Below, in pieces: positions 35,317-43,477 of a stretch of DNA of 64,000 nt. The first letter of the stretch is position 1; every line of letters starts with the position of its first letter. Made by a program: the position numbers and the translations under genes. The notes beneath the pieces were generated by a model that worked only from the letters and a program-made list of their open reading frames with translations, ran no database searches and was not told the DNA's origin. This stretch comes from Rhodoblastus sp963736175 (GTDB lineage: Bacteria > Pseudomonadota > Alphaproteobacteria > Rhizobiales > Beijerinckiaceae), in contig CAVTNU010000040.1 in NCBI GenBank assembly GCA_963736175.1, positions 61,452-125,451 of the forward strand, written 5' to 3'.

Positions 35317-35544
35317 ATGAGGACGACGCTGGCGATCGACGACGACGTGCTTGCCGCCGCCAGAGCTTTGGCGGCGCAACGCAAGCGCAGTGTTGGCGAA
35401 ATCATCTCCGAACTTGCGCGCAATTCGCTGCATTCGCCCAAAGGGGGCGGCGAGCGCAACGGAATTCCCCTGTTGTCGCCGGGGCCAAACAAGGTCTTCG
35501 TTACGCTTGAGACCGTCAACGCCTTGCGCGACGACCTCCCGTGA
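35317..35544 (+). CDS. Antitoxin, ribbon-helix-helix type (VapB-like)
   Basis: 75-residue protein with an N-terminal ribbon-helix-helix fold: the beta strand MRTTLAIDDDVLAAARALA and helices ending RKRSVGEIISELARNSL. The C-terminal tail (PLLSPGPNKVFVTLETVNAL) would wrap the toxin. It overlaps the PIN toxin by 4 bases. It presumably neutralises the toxin and represses its own promoter, where inverted and direct repeats are visible. Confidence 0.85.
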   Translation: MRTTLAIDDDVLAAARALAAQRKRSVGEIISELARNSLHSPKGGGERNGIPLLSPGPNKVFVTLETVNALRDDLP

Positions 35545-35978
35545 CCTTTTTGCTCGACGTTAATGTGCTGATCGCGCTCATCGATCCTTGTCATGTCGCG
35601 CATGATGAGGCGCATGACTGGTTCGCGACGAATGGCGCCGCCGCCTGGGCGACCTGTCCGATCACCGAAAATGGCGTCATCCGGATCATAAGCCATCCGC
35701 GATATCCCAACTCACCCGGGTCGCCTGTTCTCGTCGCTGGGATTGTCGCCAAGCTTCGCGCGCTGCCTGGCCACGTGTTCTGGCCTGACGATGTCAGCCT
35801 GATCGGCTCAACCGACGTGGACTCCTCCAGGATTTTGACTTCGGCGCAAGTGACCGACACCTACCTGCTGGCGCTGGCCAAGGCGCATGGCGGCCGATTG
35901 GCGTCCTTCGATCGAAAACTATCGACGGCGGCGGTAATAGACGGCAGGGCGACGCTCCATCTCATCGAATCCCGGTGA
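35541..35978 (+). CDS. PIN-domain ribonuclease toxin (VapC-like)
   Basis: 145-residue PIN-domain protein that would cleave RNA with Mg2+. Acidic residues are in LLDVNVLIALID (N-terminal), CPITENGVIRII, VTDTYLLALAKAHG and FDRKL, the usual four-carboxylate set. GTG start overlapping the antitoxin gene. RNA target unknown. The pair sits between dapD and a metal-export pair and looks like a small accessory insertion. Confidence 0.9.
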   Translation: MTFLLDVNVLIALIDPCHVAHDEAHDWFATNGAAAWATCPITENGVIRIISHPRYPNSPGSPVLVAGIVAKLRALPGHVFWPDDVSLIGSTDVDSSRILTSAQVTDTYLLALAKAHGGRLASFDRKLSTAAVIDGRATLHLIESR

Positions 35979-36122
35979 GCGCGGCGCTTGTCGGCGGTTA
36001 ACGGGACGCCGAGCCCTGGGAAAGTTTGATTCGGCCCGCCTCGTTTTGCCCGAATTTTTGTGGCTTGATGGCGCTCGACGATTCTCGCGCCGCGTCCGGC
36101 GCAATCCAAAGAGCGAATTTTA

Positions 36123-36770
36123 ATGCCGCAGAGACGGACCGGGTTCTGGGTGAGCTTCAGCCTGATTTTGGCTCTCGCCTCTCCCGCCCTCGCCCACCCG
36201 CACGTCTGGGTGGTGGCGCGGGCGCAGGTGCTGTTCGCCCCGGACGGCAAGGTGCGCGCCATTCGCCAAAGCTGGACGTTCGATGAAATGTATTCGGCCT
36301 TCGCCACGCAAGGCCTCGGCGAAAACGGCAAGCCGCCGACGCCGGAACAATTGGCGCCGCTCGCCAAGACCAATATCGATTCGATGAAGGAGTTCGCCTA
36401 TTTCACCCTGGCGCGAACCGGACCGAAAACCTACGAATTCGCCGATCCTGTCGATTATTCGCTGGAAGCGGACGACAAGAATCTCGTCACCTTGCGCTTC
36501 ACCCTGCCGCTGAAGGAGCCGGTTTCTGTCAAAAAGCCCTTCATGTTCATGATTTACGACCCGACCTATTTCGTGTCCTTTGATCTGGCGCGCGACAATC
36601 CGGTGACGCTGAAGAACGCCCCGCCCGGCTGTTCGCTCAGCGCCATCAATCCGCAGCCGCTCGACAACGGCGACGCCGGCAAGCTGAACGAAAGCTTTTT
36701 CTCCGGCCTGTCGCCCGGCTCCGATTTCGGCATAAAACTCGCCGCCAGAACCATCGTCGCCTGTCCATGA
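36123..36770 (+). CDS. DUF1007 family periplasmic protein
   Basis: 215-residue secreted protein. Signal peptide about residues 1-24 (SLILALASPALAHPHVWV). The mature start HPHVWV with two His is the DUF1007 hallmark and a likely metal ligand. IRQSWTFDEMYSAFA follows. It overlaps the NicO-type transporter gene by 4 bases, the standard DUF1007-NicO pairing, which suggests it delivers or chaperones nickel/cobalt or another metal for that transporter. Confidence 0.9.
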   Translation: MPQRRTGFWVSFSLILALASPALAHPHVWVVARAQVLFAPDGKVRAIRQSWTFDEMYSAFATQGLGENGKPPTPEQLAPLAKTNIDSMKEFAYFTLARTGPKTYEFADPVDYSLEADDKNLVTLRFTLPLKEPVSVKKPFMFMIYDPTYFVSFDLARDNPVTLKNAPPGCSLSAINPQPLDNGDAGKLNESFFSGLSPGSDFGIKLAARTIVACP

Positions 36771-37819
36771 AACAGCGCGAGAGACTTCTGTTCTGGCTCC
36801 TCGCGCTGGCCGCTCTCGCCTGGTTCTGGCGCGATGGCCCGATGCTGAGCCCGGCCTTGGCGCAAAACCTGACTCAGGCGCGCAACCCTTTCGCCGTCGG
36901 CGCCAATGAAGGCGCGGTCGGCGAGGTCGGCGCGATCGGACGCTGGCTGCTGGCCGAACAGGGACGCTTTTATCTCGCCCTGCGCGAGGCCGTCGGGCAG
37001 GCTCGCGCTGGCGGAACAGCCGCTTTCGCGCTTATCGGCGTCAGTTTCGCTTATGGCGTTTTTCACGCCGCCGGCCCGGGACACGGCAAGGCGGTCGTCG
37101 CCTCCTACATGCTGGCCAATGAACGCGCGCTCAAACGCGGCCTGATCCTGTCCGGCCTCGCGGCGCTGCTGCAAGGTCTGGTCGCCATCGCGCTCGTCGG
37201 CGTCGCGGCGCTGGTTTTCGGCGCCACCGCGCAGCGCATGACCCGCGCGGCGCAAGGCGTCGAACTCATTTCCTACGGCGCCGTCGCCGCTCTCGGCCTC
37301 TGGCTATGCTGGCGCAAGGGCTCGGGCTTGCTGGCGGCCTGGCGGGAGCCGGTCGTCGCCGCGCCCGCCTCGGCGCGCTTCCAATGCGCCGGCGACAACC
37401 TGTCGGACGAATTGACTGGCCACATCCACGACGCCGATTGCGGCCATGTCCATGCGCCCGACCCGGCGCAACTGGGCGACAATTTTTCCTGGGGCCAGGC
37501 TTTGGCGACAATTGTCGCGGCGGGCGCGCGCCCCTGTTCCGGCGCCATTCTCGTTCTGGTGTTTTCGCTGGCGCAGGGCGTGTTCCGGGTCGGCGTGTGG
37601 GCGACTTTGGCGATGTCGGCCGGCACCGCGTTGACGACCGGGGCGCTGGCGACGACCGCCGTTCTGGCCAAAGGGCTGGCGCTCAAATTCGTCGGCGCCG
37701 AAAGCCGGCGCGGCTTTTTGCTGGCGCGCGGCTTTGAATTTCTCGCCGCGCTCATCGTATTGTTTTTAGGCTTGGCTCTGCTTGCCGGACTTATTCAAAC
37801 AGGCGCCATGAACGGATGA
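36767..37819 (+). CDS. Nickel/cobalt transporter, NicO family
   Basis: 350-residue inner-membrane protein, RcnA/NicO-like. GPGHGKAVVASYMLANERALKRG holds the conserved His in the first core helix. A cytosolic or periplasmic His/Asp-rich loop (TGHIHDADCGHVHAPD) looks like a metal-binding site. The second half carries GARPCSGAILVLVFSLAQG. About six transmembrane segments plus an N-terminal one. Whether it imports or exports is not decided by sequence; RcnA relatives export Ni/Co. Confidence 0.9.
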   Translation: MKQRERLLFWLLALAALAWFWRDGPMLSPALAQNLTQARNPFAVGANEGAVGEVGAIGRWLLAEQGRFYLALREAVGQARAGGTAAFALIGVSFAYGVFHAAGPGHGKAVVASYMLANERALKRGLILSGLAALLQGLVAIALVGVAALVFGATAQRMTRAAQGVELISYGAVAALGLWLCWRKGSGLLAAWREPVVAAPASARFQCAGDNLSDELTGHIHDADCGHVHAPDPAQLGDNFSWGQALATIVAAGARPCSGAILVLVFSLAQGVFRVGVWATLAMSAGTALTTGALATTAVLAKGLALKFVGAESRRGFLLARGFEFLAALIVLFLGLALLAGLIQTGAMNG

Positions 37820-37888
37820 CAGAATCATCACGCTGATCGATGACGCCGAATGTTTCGATGCATCCCGCCGATGAATTCAGGAGAAGTG

Positions 37889-38665
37889 ATGAAAGCCGCC
37901 GAACTGTTCGATTTGACCGGGCAGATCGCCCTCGTCACCGGCGCCTCGTCGGGTCTGGGCGCGCGCTTCGCCAGGACGCTGGCCGCCAACGGCGCCAAGG
38001 TGGTCTGCGCCGCCCGGCGCAAGGACAGGCTCGAAACCCTGGTCGCGACGATCGAAAAGGCGGGCGGAACGGCGGTGGCGGTGGAGGCCGATGTCACCGT
38101 CCGCGCCTCGATGCGGCAGGCTTTCGCCGCCGCCCATGACGCCTTCGGCGCCGTCAACCTGCTCGTCAACAACGCCGGCGTCGGCTCGGCGGGGCGGGCG
38201 ATCGAGCAGGAGCAGATCTGGGACGACGTGCTGGCCGTCAATCTCGACGCGGTCTATCGCAACGCCCAATTGGCGGCGCAAACGATGGTCGAGGCGGGAA
38301 AGCCCGGCGCCATCGTCAATATCGCCTCGGTGCTCGGCTTCGGCGTCGCCAAGGGCTTGTCGGCCTACGCCGTGTCGAAGGCTGGCGTGGTGCAACTGAC
38401 CAAGGCTCTGGCGCTCGAATGGGCGTCGCGCGGCATTCGCGTCAACGCCATCGCGCCCGGCTATTTCGTCACCGAAATCAACGAAGGCCACCTGAAGTCG
38501 CCGGCGGGCGAGGCGATCAAGAAGGACATTCCGCAGGGCCGGTTCGGGGCGCAGGGCGATCTCGACGGCGCGCTGCTGCTGCTCGCCGCGCCCAAAGCCG
38601 GCGCCTTCATCACCGGCGCGACCTATATCGTCGACGGCGGCCAAAGCGTCGCCCTGCGCGGTTGA
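37889..38665 (+). CDS. SDR family oxidoreductase
   Basis: 258-residue classical short-chain dehydrogenase. TGASSGLGARFARTLA binds NAD(P); NNAGVGSAG; Ser in NIASVLGFG; catalytic Tyr-x3-Lys in SAYAVSKAGV; NAIAPGYFVTEIN; C-terminal ITGATYIVDGGQS. The start at 37889 has AGGAG just upstream, and the frame extending to 37850 is disregarded. Similar to 3-oxoacyl-ACP/glucose dehydrogenase-like SDRs; substrate unknown. Confidence 0.9.
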   Translation: MKAAELFDLTGQIALVTGASSGLGARFARTLAANGAKVVCAARRKDRLETLVATIEKAGGTAVAVEADVTVRASMRQAFAAAHDAFGAVNLLVNNAGVGSAGRAIEQEQIWDDVLAVNLDAVYRNAQLAAQTMVEAGKPGAIVNIASVLGFGVAKGLSAYAVSKAGVVQLTKALALEWASRGIRVNAIAPGYFVTEINEGHLKSPAGEAIKKDIPQGRFGAQGDLDGALLLLAAPKAGAFITGATYIVDGGQSVALRG

Positions 38666-38853
38666 AACGGGCGCGGCGCGGCGGCGGACGGCGCCAGATC
38701 GTCGACGCTGGCGACTGTGGCAATTTTGCAAGATGTTCCAAAAAAAGGCGCTTTGCGTTCAATTGACGCACGCGGCCAATTGACCGGCGCCGGCATTCTG
38801 CGTTTACTCACGCCAGCGATTCTTGAATAAACGACTAAGGTGAGGCTATAATC

Positions 38854-39603
38854 ATGCGCAACAGACTTCTTGCTTCGGCGGCCATCATGGCCCTTTCCAT
38901 GGGCACCGCCTTCGCTGCCGATTTGCCCTCGCGCAAGGATGCGCCGGTTTACGTCGAGCCGGCCTTCTCCTGGACCGGCTTCTATCTCGGCGCGCATGTC
39001 GGCGGCGACTTCGGCAGTTCGTCCTGGACCGACCCGAACGGCAACCTGCCCGGTCCGCCGGAAACCAGTTCTAATTTCAACAACAAGCTGAGCACGTCCG
39101 GCTTCATCTATGGCGGTCAAATCGGCTATAATTATGAATTCGCCAGCAAGTTCCTGCTCGGCGTCGAAGGCGAAATCTGGGGTTCGACCCTGTCCGGCTC
39201 GCGTAACGTTGGTGGCGAAGGCTCCAGCGCCCGCAGCACGTTCGCCGGCGACATCGCCCTGCGCGGCGGCTACGCTTTCGACCGCGCGCTGGTTTACGGC
39301 AAGGTCGGCTACGCTTTCGCCGATTACCGCTATAAGATGTGGGACAGCTTCGGGGGTTGGGACGTGGCGAAGGCGACGCAGAGCGGTCTGCTTCTCGGCC
39401 TCGGTCTCGAATACGCGCTCAACGATCGTTGGAGCGTCAAGCTCGAATACGACCACATTGGCTACGGCAACCGTTCGGCGGCTTGGTACTATAGCGGCGG
39501 CTTCGACTTCAACACGACGAAGTTCGCCGACAACGAAAATATCGTCAAGCTCGGCGTGAACTACCACTTCGGCGAGCCGGCTCCGGTCGTCGCCAAATAT
39601 TGA
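38854..39603 (+). CDS. Omp25/31-type outer-membrane beta-barrel protein (second copy)
   Basis: 249-residue porin-family protein. Signal peptide MRNRLLASAAIMALSMGTAFA, then ADLPSRKDAP, the hallmark FSWTGFYLGAHVGGDFG, alternating barrel strands with GLGLEYALNDRWSVKLEYDHI, and a near-terminal NIVKLGVNYHF followed by an unusual extra tail GEPAPVVAKY. Paralogue of the gene at 21385. Strong terminator after the stop. Confidence 0.93.
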   Translation: MRNRLLASAAIMALSMGTAFAADLPSRKDAPVYVEPAFSWTGFYLGAHVGGDFGSSSWTDPNGNLPGPPETSSNFNNKLSTSGFIYGGQIGYNYEFASKFLLGVEGEIWGSTLSGSRNVGGEGSSARSTFAGDIALRGGYAFDRALVYGKVGYAFADYRYKMWDSFGGWDVAKATQSGLLLGLGLEYALNDRWSVKLEYDHIGYGNRSAAWYYSGGFDFNTTKFADNENIVKLGVNYHFGEPAPVVAKY

Positions 39604-39617
39604 TTTTTACCGATCAA

Positions 39618-39659
39618 AGAGCCTCTACCGCTTCGCTCGAGGCGGCGGAGGCTCTTTTT
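39618..39659 (+). terminator. Intrinsic terminator of the second porin gene
   Basis: Nine-base arms (39618-39626 with 39648-39656) enclose a further paired region and are followed by T's. Confidence 0.85.
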
Positions 39660-39722
39660 CTTTGACTGGACCTAGACATCATCGGCGCGCGCGTCACATC
39701 GCGCCGAAGCGAGCGCCAAGCG

Positions 39723-41129
39723 ATGATCCCGCGTTCCGCCCTGCCCGCCATCGCCTGGCCCGCCATCCAGACCAGCCGCGCCGCCGAATTGATGGCGCTG
39801 CAGCGCCAATATGACGAGACGCAATATTGGCCGCCGGAAAAGCTGAGAGCGGCGCAATTCTCGCAATTGGCCAAACTTCTCGATCATTGCGCCAAAACAA
39901 TTCCCTTTTACGCCGAACAACTCAAGCGCGCCGGCGTCCAGCCCGGAAAGCGCCTCGATGAAGCCACCTGGCGGCGTCTGCCGCTGCTCACCCGCGCCGA
40001 TGTGCAGGAACAGGGCGACAAACTCCACGCCGGCGTCCTGCCGCCCGGCTTTGGTCAGACCAACATCGTTTCCTCGGGCGGTTCCACTGGCGTGCCGGTG
40101 CGCGTCCGCAAGTCCGCGCTCGACGGCTTTCTTTGGGATTCCATCAATATTCGCGAGGAGCTGTGGAATCGCGACCGACCCGAAGGCGACATGGCGCGTC
40201 TGCGCGGCGTGCCCGAAGACCTGCCGCCCGATCTCAAAGCCAAGGCGCAATCCAAGGAAGGGCTGATCCTTCCCGATTGGGGACATCCGTCCACTCTGAT
40301 CTGGAAAACCGGCAAGCTCGGCATGATGAGCCCGGCCCTGCCGCTGGAGCAGCAGGCGGCTTTCCTGCGCCAGTTGCAGCCGGTCTATCTGTTCACCTTT
40401 CCCTCGCATCTGCGCCTGCTGATCGGCCATTTCCGCGACGCGGGCAAGAAATTGACCAGCCTGCGTTCGGTGTGGACCTCGTCCGAACAGGTGAGCGAGG
40501 AATTACGCGAGGAATGCGCCAAGGTCTTCAATTGCAAGATCGTCGACAACTACACGTCCGGCGAGACCGGCTATGTCGCCCTGCAATGCCCACAGGCGAA
40601 CCATTTTCACGTGCAGTCGGAAGTCGTCCTCGTCGAGGTGCTGAACGAAAATGGCGGCCCCTGCCGGCCGGGCGAGATCGGCAAGGTGGCGTTGACGCCC
40701 CTCCACAATTTCTCCATGCCCCTGCTGCGCTACGAAATCGGCGACGAGGCCGAGGTCGGCGAGCCTTGCGCCTGCGGGCGCACGCTGCCCGTCCTCAAGC
40801 GCATCGTCGGGCGCGCCGAGGACCATATTATTTTGGAGAACGGCGAGCGGCGGCGCGTCGATCTGCGCCATTACCGGCTGTCCACGATCAAGGCCGTCCG
40901 CGAGTTTCGTCTGGTGCAGCGCTCCTTCTCGCTGCTGGAGCTGCAATTGGTCGTGGCGCGCGCGCTCACGCCCCAGGAACTGGCCGCCGTCGAGGAGGTC
41001 GCCAAAACGGCGGCCAAAGGCCTGCTGGAAACAAAAGTCACGTTCGTGGATAAGCTCGAACGCACGCAATCGGGCAAATTGCGCGCCTTCGTCCGCGAAG
41101 TCGGCAAAGGCGACGCGTCCGCGCGATGA
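39723..41129 (+). CDS. PaaK/CapK-like adenylate-forming enzyme
   Basis: 468-residue member of the phenylacetate-CoA ligase/coenzyme F390 synthetase-like group of AMP-forming enzymes. The phosphate-binding loop is SSGGSTGVPV (about residues 119-128). The A5-type motif is YTSGETGYVALQC. The A7-type motif is RYEIGDEAEVGEPCACGRTLPVL with the Cys pair. The C-terminal domain ends ERTQSGKLRAFVREV with the catalytic Lys. Relatives in polysaccharide clusters are called CapK. The substrate is unknown; no paa genes are nearby. It is immediately followed by a putative glycosyltransferase, and a decayed copy of its 3' end lies at 42242. Confidence 0.82.
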   Translation: MIPRSALPAIAWPAIQTSRAAELMALQRQYDETQYWPPEKLRAAQFSQLAKLLDHCAKTIPFYAEQLKRAGVQPGKRLDEATWRRLPLLTRADVQEQGDKLHAGVLPPGFGQTNIVSSGGSTGVPVRVRKSALDGFLWDSINIREELWNRDRPEGDMARLRGVPEDLPPDLKAKAQSKEGLILPDWGHPSTLIWKTGKLGMMSPALPLEQQAAFLRQLQPVYLFTFPSHLRLLIGHFRDAGKKLTSLRSVWTSSEQVSEELREECAKVFNCKIVDNYTSGETGYVALQCPQANHFHVQSEVVLVEVLNENGGPCRPGEIGKVALTPLHNFSMPLLRYEIGDEAEVGEPCACGRTLPVLKRIVGRAEDHIILENGERRRVDLRHYRLSTIKAVREFRLVQRSFSLLELQLVVARALTPQELAAVEEVAKTAAKGLLETKVTFVDKLERTQSGKLRAFVREVGKGDASAR

Positions 41130-41346
41130 TCGGCGCCAAGGAGTTCTCATGGCGAAGTTTTCCGACCCGCTTTGGGTAATCACTTCCTATTACAATCCGG
41201 CCGGCTACAAACGCCGCCTCGCCAATTTCAGGGCCTTCCGGCGAAATCTGGCGGCGCCGCTGCTGGTCGTCGAACTCAGCAAGCCGGGTAGCCATCAACT
41301 CGCCGATGACGACGCCGACATTGTGCTGCGGCTGACCGGCGAGGAT
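41115..41346 (+). repeat. Near-identical tract of a 1255-bp-offset tandem duplication
   Basis: Bases 41115-41346 recur at 42370-42601 with only about 5-8 differences. The tract covers the last codons of the ligase, the 19-bp spacer and the first about 65 codons of the glycosyltransferase gene. Outside the tract the two copies diverge strongly. The whole duplicated unit runs from about 40986 to 42147 (copy 1) and 42243 to 43396 (copy 2). Confidence 0.9.
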
Positions 41347-42147
41347 CGCCTCTGGCAGAAGGAGCGCCTGCTCAATATCGGCGTGGCGCATCTGCCCGCC
41401 CATGTCGAATATGTCGCCTGGGCCGATTGCGATCTGATTTTCGAACGCTCCGACTGGCCCTTGCTCGTGTGCGCCATGCTGGAGCGCCACGGCGGCATGA
41501 CGCAATTGTTCGACACGTCCATACATCTGCCCAAAGAGGTCGATCCGGCGCAGGCAAGCTTGCGGCAATGTCTTGAAACGCCGCCGAGTTACACTGGCGT
41601 CGCCGTGGCGCGGAACGTCGCCAATTCGACCTTCCTCGACAATGAGCAAAAAGTGGTCGAGGCGCGCCGGGCCGGCGATGAGGCGCGCTTCAATCAAATC
41701 TGGAACCAGCACAATTGCTATGGCTTCGGCTGGGCCGCGCCGCGCGCGGTGCTGGAGAAATGCGGGCTTTACGATCGCAATGTCGTGGGCGGCGGCGATA
41801 CCGCTAAGATATTCGCGGCCTTGAATGAACTCGACGCCTACTGGAAAATTCGCCCCTATGCGCCCGCCCATCGAGCCGATATCGAGCGCTGGCGAAAAGA
41901 GGCGCTCGGCGCCGGTCTGTTCGCCCATATCGACGCCGCGCCGCAAAAGGCCTTCCATTTGTGGCACGGCGAACTCGTCAATCGGCAATATCTCAGCCGC
42001 TACGACATTCTGGCGGGTGAGGATTTCGATCCAGCGCGCGATCTCGTCCTGGCCGAGAACGGAACCTGGGCCTGGGCTAACCCTGAGGGCGGCCTCGCGC
42101 GTAAAGTTGAAGACTATTTCTTCGCCCGCCACGAGGACGGGGTTTAG
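41149..42147 (+). CDS. Putative GT-A glycosyltransferase-like protein (copy 1)
   Basis: 332-residue cytoplasmic protein without signal peptide or membrane span. The N-terminus PLWVITSYYNPAGYKRRLANF and the motif EYVAWADCDLIFERSDWP (an acidic D-C-D like the DxD metal site of GT-A enzymes) suggest a nucleotide-sugar transferase fold. A later block NCYGFGWAAPRAVLEKCGLYDRNVVGGGDTAK resembles the acceptor/catalytic region of GT2-like proteins, and HLWHGELVNRQY follows. It starts 19 bp after the ligase stop with AAGGAG upstream. Substrate unknown. The paralogue at 42404 is adjacent. Confidence 0.65.
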   Translation: MAKFSDPLWVITSYYNPAGYKRRLANFRAFRRNLAAPLLVVELSKPGSHQLADDDADIVLRLTGEDRLWQKERLLNIGVAHLPAHVEYVAWADCDLIFERSDWPLLVCAMLERHGGMTQLFDTSIHLPKEVDPAQASLRQCLETPPSYTGVAVARNVANSTFLDNEQKVVEARRAGDEARFNQIWNQHNCYGFGWAAPRAVLEKCGLYDRNVVGGGDTAKIFAALNELDAYWKIRPYAPAHRADIERWRKEALGAGLFAHIDAAPQKAFHLWHGELVNRQYLSRYDILAGEDFDPARDLVLAENGTWAWANPEGGLARKVEDYFFARHEDGV

Positions 42148-42241
42148 GGTATCTGGCTTGCCAAGCCTCCGCCAACCCTGGAAGATTGGGGGGGGCGCCG
42201 CGAGATTTTCCCGCACCGGCCTATGGCCGCGAAAAATTCGG

Positions 42242-42384
42242 CGCCGCCGAGGAGTCTCATGACGGCGGCCAAAGGCCTGCGGGAAACGAAAATCACGTTT
42301 GTGCGCAAGTTTGAACGCACGCAGTAGGGCAAATCGCGCGCCTTCAACCGCGAATTTGGCAAGGACGGCGCGTCCGCGCGATGA
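42242..42384 (+). pseudogene. Decayed copy of the 3' end of the PaaK/CapK-like gene
   Basis: About 140 bp match the ligase's last 48 codons (40986-41129). A 2-base deletion near 42255-42262 breaks the frame, and an in-register TAG at 42325-42327 replaces the Ser codon of the ERTQSGK motif. The end through the stop codon and spacer is intact. It is the left edge of the second duplication unit; the preceding 42148-42241 has no gene, only similarity (GGCTTGCCAAG) to the spacer after copy 2. Confidence 0.85.
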
Positions 42385-42403
42385 TCGGCGCCAAGGAGTT
42401 CTC

Positions 42404-43396
42404 ATGGCGAAGTTTTCCGACCCGCTTTGGGTAATCACCTCCTATTACAATCCGGCCGGCTACAAACGCCGCCTCGCCAATTTCAGGGCCTTCCGGCGAA
42501 ATCTGGCGGCGCCGCTGCTGGTCGTCGAACTCAGCCAGCCGGGTCACCATCAACTCGCCGATGACGACGCCGACATTGTGCTGCGGCTGACCGGCGAGGA
42601 CCGGCTCTGGCAAAAGGAGCGGCTGCTCAATATCGGCGTCACGCATCTGCCCGCCCATGTCGAATATGTCGCTTGGGCCGATTGCGACCTGATCTTCTCC
42701 GATCCCACCTGGCCCGCCAAGGCGCGCGCGAAGCTCGACGCCCTTGGCGGCATGACGCAATTGTTCGACCGGGCCTTCCACTTGCCGCAGGACGTTGATC
42801 CGCAGACGGCGAACCTTTCCGCATGCGCCGGCGCCACACCCATTCTTTCGGCCTTGTCCATCACGCAGGCTGTGGAGAGCGGCCGTTTCGACAATAATGA
42901 AGAACACTGGCGACGGAAAAGAAAGCAGGCGCCGGAGACGGCCGTTTTTCAGGATTGGTACAATTGCTATGGATTCGCCTGGGCCGCCAGACGCGAAACA
43001 TTGGCGCGTTGCGGTCTTTATGAATGGAACGCCGTAGGCGGCGGCGACGCGACTAAGGTCTTCGCCGCTCTGAATAGACTCGATCAATTCTGGACCTTGC
43101 GGAATTATACGCCGGCGCACATGGCGCATTTCCGTCTCTGGGCGGAGAAGGCGCGCGAAACCGGCCTGTTCGACGCGGTCAGCGACATCAAGCAGACAGC
43201 GTATCACTTGTGGCACGGCGCGATCGCCAACAGGCAGTATGATTCGAGATACAATATTCTAACGCGCAATGATTTCGATCCGGCGCGCGATCTGGCGGCC
43301 GAAGAAGGCAAAGCCTTGCGCTGGGCCAGACCAGACTGCGCGATGGCTAGGGAAATCGGCGAATATTTCAATTCCCGCCGCGAGGACGGCGTCTAG
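42404..43396 (+). CDS. Putative GT-A glycosyltransferase-like protein (copy 2)
   Basis: 330-residue paralogue of the preceding protein. The first about 65 residues are almost identical (MAKFSDPLWVITSYYNPAGY), the D-C-D motif WADCDLIFSDPTWP is kept, and the rest is clearly related but divergent (NCYGFAWAARRETLARCGLYEWNAVGGGDATK; HLWHGAIANRQYDSRYNIL). The start at 42404 follows the same AAGGAG leader; an upstream open frame from 42299 runs through the ligase relic and is not counted. Both copies look intact, so they may have different acceptors or donors. Confidence 0.65.
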   Translation: MAKFSDPLWVITSYYNPAGYKRRLANFRAFRRNLAAPLLVVELSQPGHHQLADDDADIVLRLTGEDRLWQKERLLNIGVTHLPAHVEYVAWADCDLIFSDPTWPAKARAKLDALGGMTQLFDRAFHLPQDVDPQTANLSACAGATPILSALSITQAVESGRFDNNEEHWRRKRKQAPETAVFQDWYNCYGFAWAARRETLARCGLYEWNAVGGGDATKVFAALNRLDQFWTLRNYTPAHMAHFRLWAEKARETGLFDAVSDIKQTAYHLWHGAIANRQYDSRYNILTRNDFDPARDLAAEEGKALRWARPDCAMAREIGEYFNSRREDGV

Positions 43397-43477
43397 CCGG
43401 CTTGCCAAGACAGCTTGCCAAGCGCGCGCGCCGCGTTTAGCAAAGCGCGAGATTAGCTTAAGAACGGAAAAGCAAAC

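Noticed and set aside
42299..42403. N-terminal extension of glycosyltransferase copy 2
   Set aside because: The extra 35 codons come from the decayed ligase tail read out of frame; copy 1 and the Shine-Dalgarno place the start at 42404.
41038..42438. Long minus-strand open frame across the ligase end and glycosyltransferase copy 1
   Set aside because: Antisense of the duplicated genes; its repeated N-terminus is simply the antisense of the duplicated tract.
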